Counted from the stretch's first letter, positions 35,707 to 44,585 are shown. The stretch: DNA of 64,000 nt from Aquidulcibacter paucihalophilus (GCF_002105465.1 NZ_NCSQ01000171.1:93391-157390), one strand, 5' to 3'. The notes: generated from the sequence alone by a model not told the origin. Numbers and translations are program-made.

Positions 35707-37203
35707 TTACACATCCGCCGCATCAAGAGCTTCGGCGAGTTCCTTTTCAAGACCGTAATAGCGTGCGCGATCCCAGAATTTTGGACGCGCAATACCAGTC
35801 GAACGGTGCTTGCCGATAATTTTGCCGTTTGCGTCTTCACCATCCATTTCAAAGACGATCAGGTCTTGGGTTACGATCACATCGCCTTCTAAGCCTAGAA
35901 CTTCAGTGATGTGGGTGATTTTGCGTGAGCCATCGCGCAGGCGGGCTGCCTGAATAACCACATCAATCGAACCAACAATCATTTCGCGGATCGTTTTGGT
36001 GGGCAGAGAGAAGCCGCCCATCGTGATCATGCTTTCCATCCGCGAAAGACCTTCCCGCGGGCTGTTGGCGTGCAAAGTTCCCATGGAACCGTCGTGACCC
36101 GTGTTCATGGCTTGTAGCAAGTCGAACGCCTCTGGTCCCCGGACTTCGCCCACGATGATCCGCTCTGGACGCATCCGGAGACAGTTCTTGACGAGATCGC
36201 GCATGTGGACCGCGCCTTGACCTTCCAAATTGGGCGGACGGGTTTCCAAGCGAACGACATGGGGCTGTTGCAGTTGCAGTTCGGCCGCGTCTTCGCAAGT
36301 GATGACGCGTTCATCCGGGGCAATATATCCGGTTAAACAGTTCAGTAGGGTCGTTTTGCCAGAACCCGTCCCGCCAGAGATCAGCACATTGCATCGGGCA
36401 GCACCAATTATGCCGAGCACTTTGCCGGCAGCCTCAGAAATGGCCCCGAACCCGACGAGGTCCTTCATCCGCAATTTGTCTTTTTTGAACTTACGAATGG
36501 TGAGGGTAGGGCCATCCAGCGCCAAAGGCGGCACAATAACGTTCACGCGCGAGCCATCTGGTAAACGCGCGTCGCAGATTGGTGAGCTCTCATCAACCCG
36601 CCGACCGACTTGGCTCACGATCCGTTGGCAAATGTTCATCAGCTGCTGGTTGTCGCGGAAGCGGATCGGCGTTTTGGTCACTTTACCGCCGACTTCGATA
36701 AAGACGGCATTTGCCCCATTGACCATGATGTCGGCGATATCATCGCGCGCCAACAAAGGTTCAAGTGGACCATAGCCCAAAACGTCATTGACGATGTCGT
36801 TGAGTAATTGCTCTTGCTCAGCAATCGAGACGATGACTTGCTTGATCGCGATGATTTCATTGACGATATCGCGGATTTCATCACGGGCAGTGCGCTGATC
36901 CAACGCAGCCAACTGACCCAAATCAATGGTCTCGATTAATGCGTTATAGATTGAAGCCTTGGTGCGGTAATATTCCTCCGTCCTTCCATCATTGACGGGG
37001 ACGACTGGCGGTGCTGACTGGGTTGGTGCGCGCACGGCTTTGGCGACACGTCCCGGGTCCAAAGTTCCAGCGGGCGACGCCGATGGCGCTGTCGCAGCCG
37101 CAGGGGATGGCCCTTGTGGCGCTGCTGTTGGTTTTGGAGACTCAATGGGGGCAAACTTAGGAGGTGATGCCTGTGCCGCCCCGTCTGCGCGTTTACCAAA
37201 CAT
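35707..37203 (-). CDS. cpaF: Flp pilus assembly ATPase CpaF/TadA
   Basis: A 498-residue type II/IV secretion ATPase that powers both extension and retraction of Tad pili. The N-terminal 75 residues are Pro/Ala-rich. Walker A is [15 protein letters not shown] with K283, the Asp box follows in [18 protein letters not shown], and Walker B and the His box are in [32 protein letters not shown]. Length and order are as in Caulobacter. It is seven bases downstream of cpaE. Confidence 0.95.
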   Translation of the reverse strand: MFGKRADGAAQASPPKFAPIESPKPTAAPQGPSPAAATAPSASPAGTLDPGRVAKAVRAPTQSAPPVVPVNDGRTEEYYRTKASIYNALIETIDLGQLAALDQRTARDEIRDIVNEIIAIKQVIVSIAEQEQLLNDIVNDVLGYGPLEPLLARDDIADIMVNGANAVFIEVGGKVTKTPIRFRDNQQLMNICQRIVSQVGRRVDESSPICDARLPDGSRVNVIVPPLALDGPTLTIRKFKKDKLRMKDLVGFGAISEAAGKVLGIIGAARCNVLISGGTGSGKTTLLNCLTGYIAPDERVITCEDAAELQLQQPHVVRLETRPPNLEGQGAVHMRDLVKNCLRMRPERIIVGEVRGPEAFDLLQAMNTGHDGSMGTLHANSPREGLSRMESMITMGGFSLPTKTIREMIVGSIDVVIQAARLRDGSRKITHITEVLGLEGDVIVTQDLIVFEMDGEDANGKIIGKHRSTGIARPKFWDRARYYGLEKELAEALDAADV

Positions 37204-37210
37204 CCTGTCC

Positions 37211-38605
37211 TCACTTAGCCGCTTTTACGGGAATTAGTTTTGACAAGAATGTAGTCTTAGCCTTGGGCTGAGGGGCGCGACCCGTGAATAATTGAGCCAA
37301 GAAATCCATACCTTCAGCGCATTTGCTGTTGGGATTTACGTCAGCCAACATTTGCCCGTTATTGCTTGCGGTTCCGAACAATTGGGGGTCGTAAGGCAAG
37401 ACTAGGGTTGGTTGTACGCCCAAGGCTTCGGCAAAGTCCTTGACCGGGATCTCGGGCCGTTTGGCAACGCCGACCATATTCAAAATGACCTTTGGTGGCG
37501 TGTCGTTTGGGCGACCAACCCGCACCATATCGAAGATGTTTTTGGCATTGCGCAACCCAGCCAGGTCTGGTTGGGCCACGACAACAACCTCATCGGCAGA
37601 CAACAAGGTTTGCCGCATCCATTTTGACCAAGTGTGAGGCAAATCAAGAACAACATAAGGCACGCCGCGGCGGACCCCTTCGATCACCGTTTCATAGGCG
37701 TCTGGGGAAATATCAAACTCGCGTTCCAGCGATGCCGGAGCCGTAAAGAGGGTCAAGTGGTCTGTATGGCGGGTCAGCAAGCGGTCCAGTAACACATCAT
37801 CGACCCGCTCTGGCTGTTCCAAAGCATCGGCAATACCTGTTGCTGGATCGGTATTGAAGTCGAGGCCGGTGGTCCCCCAAGAAAGGTCAAGGTCTACCAA
37901 TGTGGTGTTTACGCGGGCATGTTCTGCCATGCACCACGCGACATTATGCGCGATGGTGGATGAGCCAGCACCGCCTTTCGCACCCACAAACGCAATGGTA
38001 CGGCCCAAGAAAGGCTTGCTCGGATCGACATAAAGGCCGGAAATGGTGCGGATTAGCTGCAAAGGCTGCAGCGGCGGAACGAGGTATTCGGAAACCCCGC
38101 GCCGGATCAACTCACGGTATAGGCCAATATCGTTGGACTCGCCGATCAAGATTACTTTGACGCCGGGTTCGCAATAGGAAGCCAGTTCGTCTAATTGCTG
38201 AATCAAGGCGGCTGGCGGAGCCAAGCTTTCAACAATGATCAGGTTGGGCGATGGCTGTGCCTGGAAGAATTCAATCGCCCCTGCCAAGCCGCCCATGGAA
38301 ACGGTCACATGGGCTTTTGCGATCCGGCGATCAGTCGAGGCCGATTGTAGCAGTTGGGCAGTATCAGGTCGCTCACAGAAGACTTGCACCGAGATGCGTG
38401 GCACAGGTTGGTCACCGCCGCGTGCTAGCTCACCGACATAGGTTTCTTCAAAGGCGGCTGCATCGAAGTCACCCGGAGAGGCGGCCGCTGGGATGCTTTG
38501 CGCATGGGTCGGCTCTAGAAAGTCTAGATCGGCATCCAGCTCAAAAGGCTCGTCAGCCGTTGCCAATTCTTCCCACATGGGCTTGCGTTTTGCATTCCCA
38601 ATCAT
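37211..38605 (-). CDS. cpaE: Pilus localisation ATPase CpaE/TadZ
   Basis: A 464-residue MinD/ParA-like protein that directs the pilus machine to the pole. An N-terminal receiver-like domain (VKVILIGESNDIGLYRELIRRGVSEYL) precedes an atypical P-loop FVGAKGGAGSSTIAHN, which lacks the usual GK(T/S); this is typical of TadZ. The Walker-B-like DLDLSWGTTGLDF follows. The start overlaps the cpaD stop (ATGA). Confidence 0.93.
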   Translation of the reverse strand: MIGNAKRKPMWEELATADEPFELDADLDFLEPTHAQSIPAAASPGDFDAAAFEETYVGELARGGDQPVPRISVQVFCERPDTAQLLQSASTDRRIAKAHVTVSMGGLAGAIEFFQAQPSPNLIIVESLAPPAALIQQLDELASYCEPGVKVILIGESNDIGLYRELIRRGVSEYLVPPLQPLQLIRTISGLYVDPSKPFLGRTIAFVGAKGGAGSSTIAHNVAWCMAEHARVNTTLVDLDLSWGTTGLDFNTDPATGIADALEQPERVDDVLLDRLLTRHTDHLTLFTAPASLEREFDISPDAYETVIEGVRRGVPYVVLDLPHTWSKWMRQTLLSADEVVVVAQPDLAGLRNAKNIFDMVRVGRPNDTPPKVILNMVGVAKRPEIPVKDFAEALGVQPTLVLPYDPQLFGTASNNGQMLADVNPNSKCAEGMDFLAQLFTGRAPQPKAKTTFLSKLIPVKAAK

Positions 38606-39345
38606 TTGCCACCCCCGGCTGCAACGGATCCACTAACTGTCGGCACACCACCTTTGCGGTGTAGATCAATACCTGTCTGAATTCGGGCTGCATCCCGCGG
38701 CCCATCTTTGCGATCGCCAAGAAGGTCACCGGGATCAGCAACCATTGCAGCCAAATTGGCGTTCTGAGCGCATGTAAATCGATCGACTGGCGTGTTGTTG
38801 GCCGTCTTTCGTGGATCAAACGATGTCCAAGGTTCACAAACGATTGGCTTGGCTTCATAGCGGCCGAAGGTAATCAAAATAGGGGCATTGGACTGCCCTT
38901 GCGCTTGATAAGGGCCAGAAGAGATTTTTGAAAAATCGACGCCACCAAGGAAAAGAGCCCGTTGAACATCTTGGGCGACTTGCCCAGCCGTTTGGCTGTT
39001 GCTGGCATTAGCCGGTACCGACACAACAATATTGCCGCGGCCAAGACGAACATATTCTTGGGCGAACGCCTTCAGCTCTGCCGCTTCTTGTACGTTGAGG
39101 CCAACAGCACCACTCGGTGCGGAAACCGCCATTCGCGCTTCAACGGGGACAACTTCGGGAATGTAGGCATCAAGAACAGTGCGTTTCAAATGGGCCTGCT
39201 CCACAAAATCGACAGTGGCCTCTTCTTTGGCAGCATGACCGCCCCCGCAAGCACCGAGTAGCATCAGCGCTGACAGCGCAAGCGCCATGGCGGCGGCCTT
39301 GCCGGTTCGGGCGATTGAAGCGTTTGGAGCGACTACTTGGATCAT
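38602..39345 (-). CDS. cpaD: Pilus biogenesis lipoprotein CpaD
   Basis: A 247-residue protein with a lipoprotein signal (ALSALMLLGACGGG, lipobox Cys 33). The body shows NIVVSVPANASNSQTAGQVAQDVQRAL and RYEAKPIVCEPWTSFDPRKTANN, typical of CpaD, which helps the secretin assemble in the outer membrane. Its start is 16 bases from cpaC. Confidence 0.9.
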   Translation of the reverse strand: MIQVVAPNASIARTGKAAAMALALSALMLLGACGGGHAAKEEATVDFVEQAHLKRTVLDAYIPEVVPVEARMAVSAPSGAVGLNVQEAAELKAFAQEYVRLGRGNIVVSVPANASNSQTAGQVAQDVQRALFLGGVDFSKISSGPYQAQGQSNAPILITFGRYEAKPIVCEPWTSFDPRKTANNTPVDRFTCAQNANLAAMVADPGDLLGDRKDGPRDAARIQTGIDLHRKGGVPTVSGSVAAGGGK

Positions 39346-39361
39346 CGGCTTCTTCCTGATC

Positions 39362-40978
39362 TTAATTCACAATATGGCCGACAGGGGCACGATAACGTCC
39401 TTGCGGCAGCCCCTTCGAATCGGGTTTGACGATTTTATTCATGCGACCCAGCAACAAGGCTGTTGCGTCATTTGATGGGGCGTAACCATCCCCTGGCGTC
39501 TGCAGTTGGTCCATGGTCGTCGATTTTACGATGTAGGGCGTGACGATGATTACCAGCTCGGTTTCATTGCTTTGGAAATCACGCGACCGGAACAGATTGC
39601 CTAAGATTGGTAGATCTTTGAGGCCGGGCATCCCCTCAATCGACTGCCGCGTAGCCTGTTGGATGAGGCCAGCCATCACCATCGAACGCCCTGAAGGCAA
39701 TTCCATCGTGTTCTCCGCGCGCCGTACAGAGACCCCGGGAATAGACAAGCCGCGGATCGTATCCGTAATGTTCCCTGCCGCATCCCGGATCAGCGTATCA
39801 GCTTGGCGGAAGGAGGCAGCCGTAGAGATTTCGGAAACTTCGGTGGAAATCTTCAGAGATATACGATCCGGACTCAAGATGATGGGGGTAAAGCCCAAGC
39901 CGACACCAAAGGGCTTGAATTCAACTGAGACGCGATTACCTTCTTGGGCGGTCGGTACAGGGAATTCGCCCCCAGCCAAGAATTTAGCGGGCTCACCGGA
40001 CGTTGCCGTAAGATTTGGTTCGGCTAAGGTCCGCGCCAAGCCAACACGCTCCAAAGCTTGGATATTGCTATCCGTGCGCTGTCCCGACACCAGTTCGCCG
40101 GGCCCATAGGTGACCTCTGTGCGGTTCGTATCGGGGTTGAATCTAGAGCTAAAGCCACCCGCGCCTGCGCCAACGGTTGGGTCGAGAAGACTGGAATTGC
40201 CACTCAGGAACGAGTTCGAAACGGGGCGAATGAAATTTTGTGCCCAAGTTGAGTCAATCGTGGTGCCGCCTAAGAAAGCCCCATTGACTGAAAAGCCATT
40301 GGCAGTCGCAAACTTAAGACCCCAATCCTCCGGCAAAAGCTGATTGAGGATGTTGGTGGAGGTCAGGTTCATGCCCAATTGCTTGATGACCGAACGTTGC
40401 ATTTCCACGATGCGAACGCGCAGCATGACCTGATCGCCTGACAAGACGCTCATCATGTTCAGAACTTTGTCGACGCCGCCTGCATATTGGCCGGCAATGC
40501 GCAAAACCTGGTCAGCCGTCAGTCCATTGGGGACTTCGCCCGTCAAAATGATGGAGTCGCCCACACTATCAACGACAACGCGTGCCTCTGGCACTAGGCG
40601 TTGGATCAAAGCGTTTAACTCTGACGTGTCGCGGGCAACCCGAATCTCCAACGCCAAAATTTGGCGGCCCTGCGCATCTAGAAAGAAGACATTTGTCTCA
40701 CCCGCTCGGGTGCCGAGCAGAACGGCTCGGCGACCGGTGCGCATGACTGCATCCGTGATGTTTGGGTCAGAGACCACAACATCGCGGGCATCAACTGGCA
40801 GATCGACAATCGCCGATTTGCCCAGCCCTAAAGTGAGGCGCTGGGTTGTGGTGGCATGACTGGCTGGTTTTGAGATGGCCGCTTGGGCAGATGCCAAGCT
40901 TGGGATCAGCCCAATGCAAAGTACAAGACTTGATGCTGCGGCGAGTAGACTTTTCGCGGTTTGGGTTCTGCGCATCAC
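39362..40978 (-). CDS. cpaC: Flp pilus outer-membrane secretin CpaC/RcpA
   Basis: A 538-residue secretin. A signal peptide (LIPSLASAQA) is followed by a pilus-N domain (LTLGLGKSAIVDLPVDARDVVVSDPNITDAVM, residues about 45-115), a BON-like region and the secretin barrel with VEFKPFGVGLGFTPIIL and a late RSMVMAGLIQQATR and IPILGNLFRSRDFQSNETELVIIVTPY region. It forms the channel through which the pilus leaves. Its start overlaps the cpaB stop. Confidence 0.94.
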   Translation of the reverse strand: MMRRTQTAKSLLAAASSLVLCIGLIPSLASAQAAISKPASHATTTQRLTLGLGKSAIVDLPVDARDVVVSDPNITDAVMRTGRRAVLLGTRAGETNVFFLDAQGRQILALEIRVARDTSELNALIQRLVPEARVVVDSVGDSIILTGEVPNGLTADQVLRIAGQYAGGVDKVLNMMSVLSGDQVMLRVRIVEMQRSVIKQLGMNLTSTNILNQLLPEDWGLKFATANGFSVNGAFLGGTTIDSTWAQNFIRPVSNSFLSGNSSLLDPTVGAGAGGFSSRFNPDTNRTEVTYGPGELVSGQRTDSNIQALERVGLARTLAEPNLTATSGEPAKFLAGGEFPVPTAQEGNRVSVEFKPFGVGLGFTPIILSPDRISLKISTEVSEISTAASFRQADTLIRDAAGNITDTIRGLSIPGVSVRRAENTMELPSGRSMVMAGLIQQATRQSIEGMPGLKDLPILGNLFRSRDFQSNETELVIIVTPYIVKSTTMDQLQTPGDGYAPSNDATALLLGRMNKIVKPDSKGLPQGRYRAPVGHIVN

Positions 40979-41853
40979 TGCCCTCCCCGATATACTTTAA
41001 CGGTCGTCGGGATGGGCTGAGAACCCTGTTGAACCACTTGAGTTGTCGCCGGCTTCGGGTCGCTTGTTTGCGCTATACCGGTGCGTTGGCTCATGACGTC
41101 GGTACCGGTCGACGCAAAAGTCGCACCACCAGCATCTGCATAGCCGCGCAAGATGAGTGATAAATCACCCAGTTTGTGGGCGAGACGAACTTTCTCAGCA
41201 TCGGTTGCAGACAATTCAACTGTTGCGACGCCGCCTGGTAGGGTTGTTTTGTCTTTGTCCTGAGTGACCGACTGGTCGATTGCCAGCACGCGGACATTTT
41301 CCAAAATGGCCGCTGAAACGACTTTAGACTGGGACTGACCATTAGAGGTAAATTGTACTTCGCGCGTCAGAATAATGTCGACGCGATCATCTGGAAGCAC
41401 AAAGCCGGCCACAGCTGTTTCTGGGCTAATTGGGAAAGAAACAGCGCGCATGCCTGGCGTGAGCAGTGCGGCCATAGCCCCTGTTTTTGCATCAACATCA
41501 ACAATTTTGCTGGCGAGCACAGGTTCGCCCTTCACCATGGCTTGGCGAACGATGCCATTGGCTAACTCTTCAATTGCCTTGGGGCTTTTTGATTGCAAGA
41601 TGAATCCGGGTGCGGCAGCGCTCGTCGGGGTATAGGCTTCCCATCCCAAGGAGGAAGGCGAAATGCGTTCACCCACAACCATATCGCGCTTAGCAACCAG
41701 AACATTGACCGTTTCAACCTTGGCTTCGGCAACCGCAACCGGTTGCGCGACTTGTGGGTTTCCGGCTTGCGACCGCATCCAAATGAATGCGCCACCTGCG
41801 ACTAGCAAAGCACCGCCAATGATCGAGATTTGCCGAATATTCACGCTACGCAT
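40975..41853 (-). CDS. cpaB: Flp pilus assembly protein CpaB/RcpC
   Basis: A 292-residue periplasmic protein, starting at ATG 41853, which has a CGGGAG ribosome-binding site; an in-frame ATG 27 bases earlier is less likely. A membrane anchor (IIGGALLVAGGAFIWM) precedes the SAF/RcpC domain (VNVLVAKRDMVVGERISPSSLGWE, then VVKGEPVLASKIV-like text and AVSFPISPETAVAGFVLPDDRVDIILTRE). It is thought to help gate the secretin. First gene downstream of the non-coding gap before cpaA. Confidence 0.92.
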   Translation of the reverse strand: MRSVNIRQISIIGGALLVAGGAFIWMRSQAGNPQVAQPVAVAEAKVETVNVLVAKRDMVVGERISPSSLGWEAYTPTSAAAPGFILQSKSPKAIEELANGIVRQAMVKGEPVLASKIVDVDAKTGAMAALLTPGMRAVSFPISPETAVAGFVLPDDRVDIILTREVQFTSNGQSQSKVVSAAILENVRVLAIDQSVTQDKDKTTLPGGVATVELSATDAEKVRLAHKLGDLSLILRGYADAGGATFASTGTDVMSQRTGIAQTSDPKPATTQVVQQGSQPIPTTVKVYRGGQ

Positions 41854-42017
41854 CTCCCGCTCAGGGCTCTCGCAGGCCAATTTCCTGCTGAACCCTTAGA
41901 GAATCACCCAAATCCAAAACGATTTACCGGACGACCATGCGTAAATAGGTTCTAAGAAGAGGTTAACGCGATGATTTCTTAGGTTCAAGAAATGCAAACA
42001 ATTTACACAATTTTAGG

Positions 42018-42539
42018 TTAAAAACTTGGAAACCAAACGGTATATGGCGTTGCAAGAATTGCCCCGATTCCCAAGGCAACCCCATAAGGTACAGCCGCTG
42101 ATTTCCGCAATAGTCGACGTGCCCAGCGCGGACTTTTTGGCAGACCAAACCGCTTCGCCAAGCGGCGGCCCAGGATAAGGAACAGCACCAAGACTCCCCC
42201 GGCTATGGACGTGTATAGGATGAATGGCATCATTGCGGCTGGCCCAAGCCATAAGGCTGCGGCGCCGGTTAATTTGGCATCACCGCCGCCATAAACGCCG
42301 ATTAAGAACATGCCCATAGCAATGATCGTCGTAACAAGGCCCACTCCAACGTGGGCCGCGAGTTCATTCACGCCTAAGCCCATCGGCAACGCGAAAACTA
42401 AAAAACCTACCGCAATCAGCGTGTTTAACTTGTTTGTAATTAGGAAGGTCCGAACATCGCCGATTCCAGCCCAAATCATCGCCCCTGAAAAGGCTACCAA
42501 CCCCGCAGCTGCTGCAAATGTTTCAGGTCCAACTGTCAT
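42018..42539 (-). CDS. cpaA: Prepilin peptidase CpaA/TadV
   Basis: A 173-residue type IV prepilin peptidase of the short, non-methylating TadV class, with six membrane helices. The two active-site aspartates are in AGIGDVRTFLITNKLN and VYGGGDAKLTGAAALW (the GxGD-type motif). It removes the leader of the Flp pilins encoded just upstream. A 164-base gap and a strong terminator separate it from the pilin gene, so it may have its own promoter. Confidence 0.93.
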   Translation of the reverse strand: MTVGPETFAAAAGLVAFSGAMIWAGIGDVRTFLITNKLNTLIAVGFLVFALPMGLGVNELAAHVGVGLVTTIIAMGMFLIGVYGGGDAKLTGAAALWLGPAAMMPFILYTSIAGGVLVLFLILGRRLAKRFGLPKSPRWARRLLRKSAAVPYGVALGIGAILATPYTVWFPSF

Positions 42540-42610
42540 GGTCGTTTTTTAGCATGGTTCCGCTAAGCCAAGGTAAATGACACTGCGGGAGCCGAGGCCG
42601 GGGTAAAAAC

Positions 42611-42642
42611 AAAAAAGGCGCTTGGTCCGGAGACCAAGCGCC
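42611..42642 (-). terminator. Rho-independent terminator after flp pilin 1
   Basis: A perfect 11-bp stem (42617-42627 with 42632-42642), 4-base loop, followed on the minus strand by a run of six T (42611-42616). It lies 22 bases after the stop of the proximal pilin gene and should limit read-through into cpaA, keeping pilin mRNA abundant relative to assembly genes. Confidence 0.85.
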
Positions 42643-42664
42643 AATTTAACAGACAAAGTCTGTA

Positions 42665-42835
42665 TTAGCGGCTGCCGATCGAGGTACCGATCGAGTTGAA
42701 TTGGGCGCTCATGTTGTTGCCCAAGGTGCCCAACGAGGTGATCAGGACAACAGCGATCAAAGCTGCGATCAGACCGTATTCGATAGCGGTTGCACCGGAC
42801 TCATTGTTGCGGATTTTCTTGAAAAGCTTTTTCAT
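42665..42835 (-). CDS. Flp/Tad pilin, proximal copy
   Basis: A 56-residue type IVb pilin, found by translation of the minus strand. It starts MKKLFKKIRNNESG, then the processing site before ATAIEYGLIAALIAVVLI, with the conserved Glu-Tyr (+5/+6 after cleavage) of Flp pilins. The mature protein of 42 residues is the major pilus subunit. The tail NNMSAQFNSIG differs at two residues from the second copy. It is preceded by a long leader and followed by a strong terminator. Confidence 0.95.
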   Translation of the reverse strand: MKKLFKKIRNNESGATAIEYGLIAALIAVVLITSLGTLGNNMSAQFNSIGTSIGSR

Positions 42836-42918
42836 TTTTAGGTTCCCATTCTACATGCGACCGGGTGATTGAAGTCTTGATTGCTTCTAATTCCCTGTGT
42901 CCCCATCGTTCTAGCGAA

Positions 42919-42939
42919 GACTCATAAACATGGCGTAAA
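42919..42939 (-). promoter_or_regulatory. CtrA-like motif with GANTC, pilin copy 1
   Basis: On the minus strand TTTA-N7-TTTA (42925-42939) directly abuts a GAGTC site (42919-42923). This is two changes from the TTAA-N7-TTAA CtrA consensus; pilA of Caulobacter is CtrA-activated. Motif evidence only. Confidence 0.4.
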
Positions 42940-43272
42940 CTGAAACGTAAAAATTGATCTGACATGCCACTTTCTGGGCACATTTGCGGCCACATAAATT
43001 CAAACTACTGATTTTAATGATGATTTTTGGGGGCTGTTTTGCCAAAATTTCTGCAACTTCATAGATTCCGTAGAATTAGATAGAAAATATGAAGTAATAT
43101 GTTACCGCTCAAAGTACATACCTGAGCCAGTAGGACATAAAAACTAGCCTTTTCCTCTCGTGAAATTGAAAGTTGTTCACCAAGTATGAGTCACATTTTC
43201 CCCTTGGGATTTGCTTTATATCTTATGCGCGTAGGAGCGCATCCTTTATGTCTCGGATTTGGCTAGGAGCCC

Positions 43273-43303
43273 AAAAAGACGCCTGGCCCGAAGACCAAGC
43301 GCC
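43273..43303 (-). terminator. Weakened terminator after flp pilin 2
   Basis: The equivalent of the proximal terminator. Stem arms 43278-43288 and 43293-43303 pair as RNA only with three G-U pairs replacing Watson-Crick pairs; five T follow on the minus strand. It is likely less efficient, allowing read-through into the proximal pilin gene. Confidence 0.65.
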
Positions 43304-43326
43304 AATTTTGGCAGACAAAGTCCGTA

Positions 43327-43497
43327 TTAGCGGCTGCCGATCGAGGTGCCGATCGAATTGAAGCGGTCACTCATATTATTGCCTAAGGTGCCCAACGAGG
43401 TGATTAGCACAACAGCGATCAAAGCTGCGATCAGACCATATTCGATAGCTGTTGCACCGGACTCATTGTTGCGGATTTTCTTGAAGAGTTTTTTCAT
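43327..43497 (-). CDS. Flp/Tad pilin, distal copy
   Basis: A 56-residue Flp pilin, identical to the proximal copy except for the pair Asp44-Arg45 in NNMSDRFNSIG (Ala-Gln in the other). The prepilin cleavage site and Glu-Tyr pair are the same. Synonymous changes at many codons show that the protein, not just the DNA, has been conserved. It may form mixed or alternative pili, or simply raise pilin dose. Confidence 0.95.
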   Translation of the reverse strand: MKKLFKKIRNNESGATAIEYGLIAALIAVVLITSLGTLGNNMSDRFNSIGTSIGSR

Positions 43498-43580
43498 CTT
43501 TAGGTTCCCTTTCTACATGCGACCAGGAGGTTGAAGTCTTGATTGCTTACAATTCCCCGTGTCCGCCCCGTTCTCTTGAA

Positions 43581-43601
43581 GACTCATAAACAGGGCGTTA
43601 A
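43581..43601 (-). promoter_or_regulatory. CtrA-like motif with GANTC, pilin copy 2
   Basis: On the minus strand TTAA-N7-TTTA (43587-43601), one change from the CtrA consensus, abutting a GAGTC (43581-43585). It aligns with the motif in copy 1 and is the better match of the two. Confidence 0.5.
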
Positions 43602-43968
43602 CTCAATCGTAAGAATTGATCTGACATGCCATTTTCTCAGCAAATTTGTGGCGAGACTGACTTACAATATTGATCTTAAATAAGATTTTTTTCTTTGTTT
43701 CGCCAAAATTTCGACACTTTCGTGGTTTCCGTAGGATTGGGTAAAATTGACGAAGTAATATGTTACCGCTAAAAGAACAGAAATCAGGCAAAAATGCAAA
43801 AAGCTAATATTTCCTTTTTCAATAAACTATAGGTTGTTGCTCTAAGTTTAGACGCAATTACCGCATGGTATTTTCTCTACCTCATATCCGCGCTGCGGAA
43901 GGGGTCATTATTCAAACTCTTTGGCGTCACAAGTTGCGAGCTTTTCGGTCGCAAACGGCCTTTACTTG

Positions 43969-43983
43969 TTAATGGCTGGTTTA
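43969..43983 (+). promoter_or_regulatory. CtrA-like motif before rightward pilus genes
   Basis: TTAA-N7-TTTA on the plus strand, 40 bases upstream of the start of the secretin-N-domain-like gene. One change from the consensus, in the same form as at the distal pilin promoter. Motif evidence only. Confidence 0.4.
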
Positions 43984-44023
43984 CAGGTGGGGGGTAAAAC
44001 GAACGACAGCACGGAGTTCTGTC

Positions 44024-44488
44024 ATGTCCAATTTTCCGAAATCATTGGCTTTGTTTGCCAGCGCCTTTGTCGTACTGGTTGCAGGTTCGGCAGCCGCGCA
44101 GTCCTTTCAATTGGAAGTCGATCAAACCCAGCCCTTGCGTTTTGAGCGCCCAGTGACAGGTGTGGTTGTCGGAAATGCCAGCATTGCCGATGTGATTGTC
44201 CATGATGCCCGCGTGCTCTTTGTCATTGGTAAGTCGACCGGCACCACAGAGATTACCGCTGTAGACGCTGCAGGCCGCACGGTGTTTTCGGGGACTGTGC
44301 AAGTGCGGCCGGCTCATGTGCGCGACATGGTTACCATTCAACGTGGCCGAGAGATTTCCACCGCAATCTGCCAGGAGCGGTGCATCCCAAATGTTCATTC
44401 TGAGGGGACCACGCAGGGCAATGTTCCCGCTGTGACTGCCATCAACCAGCGATCGGGTTTCGCTGCGGGCTCAGGATCGCGCCAATAG
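44024..44488 (+). CDS. Stand-alone pilus-assembly N-domain protein (CpaC N-terminus-like)
   Basis: A 154-residue exported protein: signal peptide LFASAFVVLVAGSAAAQ, then a domain reading LEVDQTQPLRFERPVTGVVVGNASIADVIVHD and GKSTGTTEITAVDAAGRTVFSGTVQVRP. This aligns with the N-terminal domain of the secretin CpaC encoded nearby (VSDPNITDAVM, GETNVFFLDAQGRQILALEIRV). It ends in a low-complexity tail with a Cys pair (ICQERCIP). It could cap, compete with or assist the secretin. It heads a rightward group with tadE and tadG. Confidence 0.8.
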   Translation: MSNFPKSLALFASAFVVLVAGSAAAQSFQLEVDQTQPLRFERPVTGVVVGNASIADVIVHDARVLFVIGKSTGTTEITAVDAAGRTVFSGTVQVRPAHVRDMVTIQRGREISTAICQERCIPNVHSEGTTQGNVPAVTAINQRSGFAAGSGSRQ

Positions 44489-44585
44489 AGCTTAGATCGT
44501 CGTTAATAGATAAAAATGTCATCGTCGCTTTAAGCAGACTGAAACGCCCTCTGTGCTTAGTGTGTCTGTATTGAAGGAGTGGACG

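Larger units (their letters stand above)
42608..43110 (-). repeat. Tandem duplication unit A (pilin cassette)
   Basis: About 500 bp comprising terminator, pilin gene and upstream leader/promoter. It is repeated at 43268-43772 with an offset of about 661-662 bases. Coding parts are near-identical; leaders have drifted but remain alignable, with blocks such as GAAGTAATATGTTACCGCT shared at the far end. Confidence 0.85.
42836..43326. other. Leader and promoter region of proximal pilin gene
   Basis: A 491-base region without a supported gene. It contains the 5' leader and promoter of the proximal pilin, including a TTTA-N7-TTTA motif, a GANTC site and the shared far-end block at about 43091-43110, then about 160 bases of unrelated AT-rich spacer, and the terminator of the distal pilin. 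Confidence 0.7.
43268..43772 (-). repeat. Tandem duplication unit B (pilin cassette)
   Basis: Second copy of the cassette, upstream with respect to transcription. It carries its own pilin, its own terminator-like hairpin and its own promoter-like region. Divergence in the non-coding parts suggests the duplication is not very recent, and the coding part has been conserved. Confidence 0.85.
43498..44023. other. Divergent promoter region between distal pilin and rightward pilus genes
   Basis: A 526-base region without a supported gene. It contains the distal pilin leader, its CtrA-like motif (43587-43601), the repeat boundary near 43772, an AT-rich middle part and a second CtrA-like motif before the rightward gene at 44024. 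No other coding region is supported. Confidence 0.7.
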
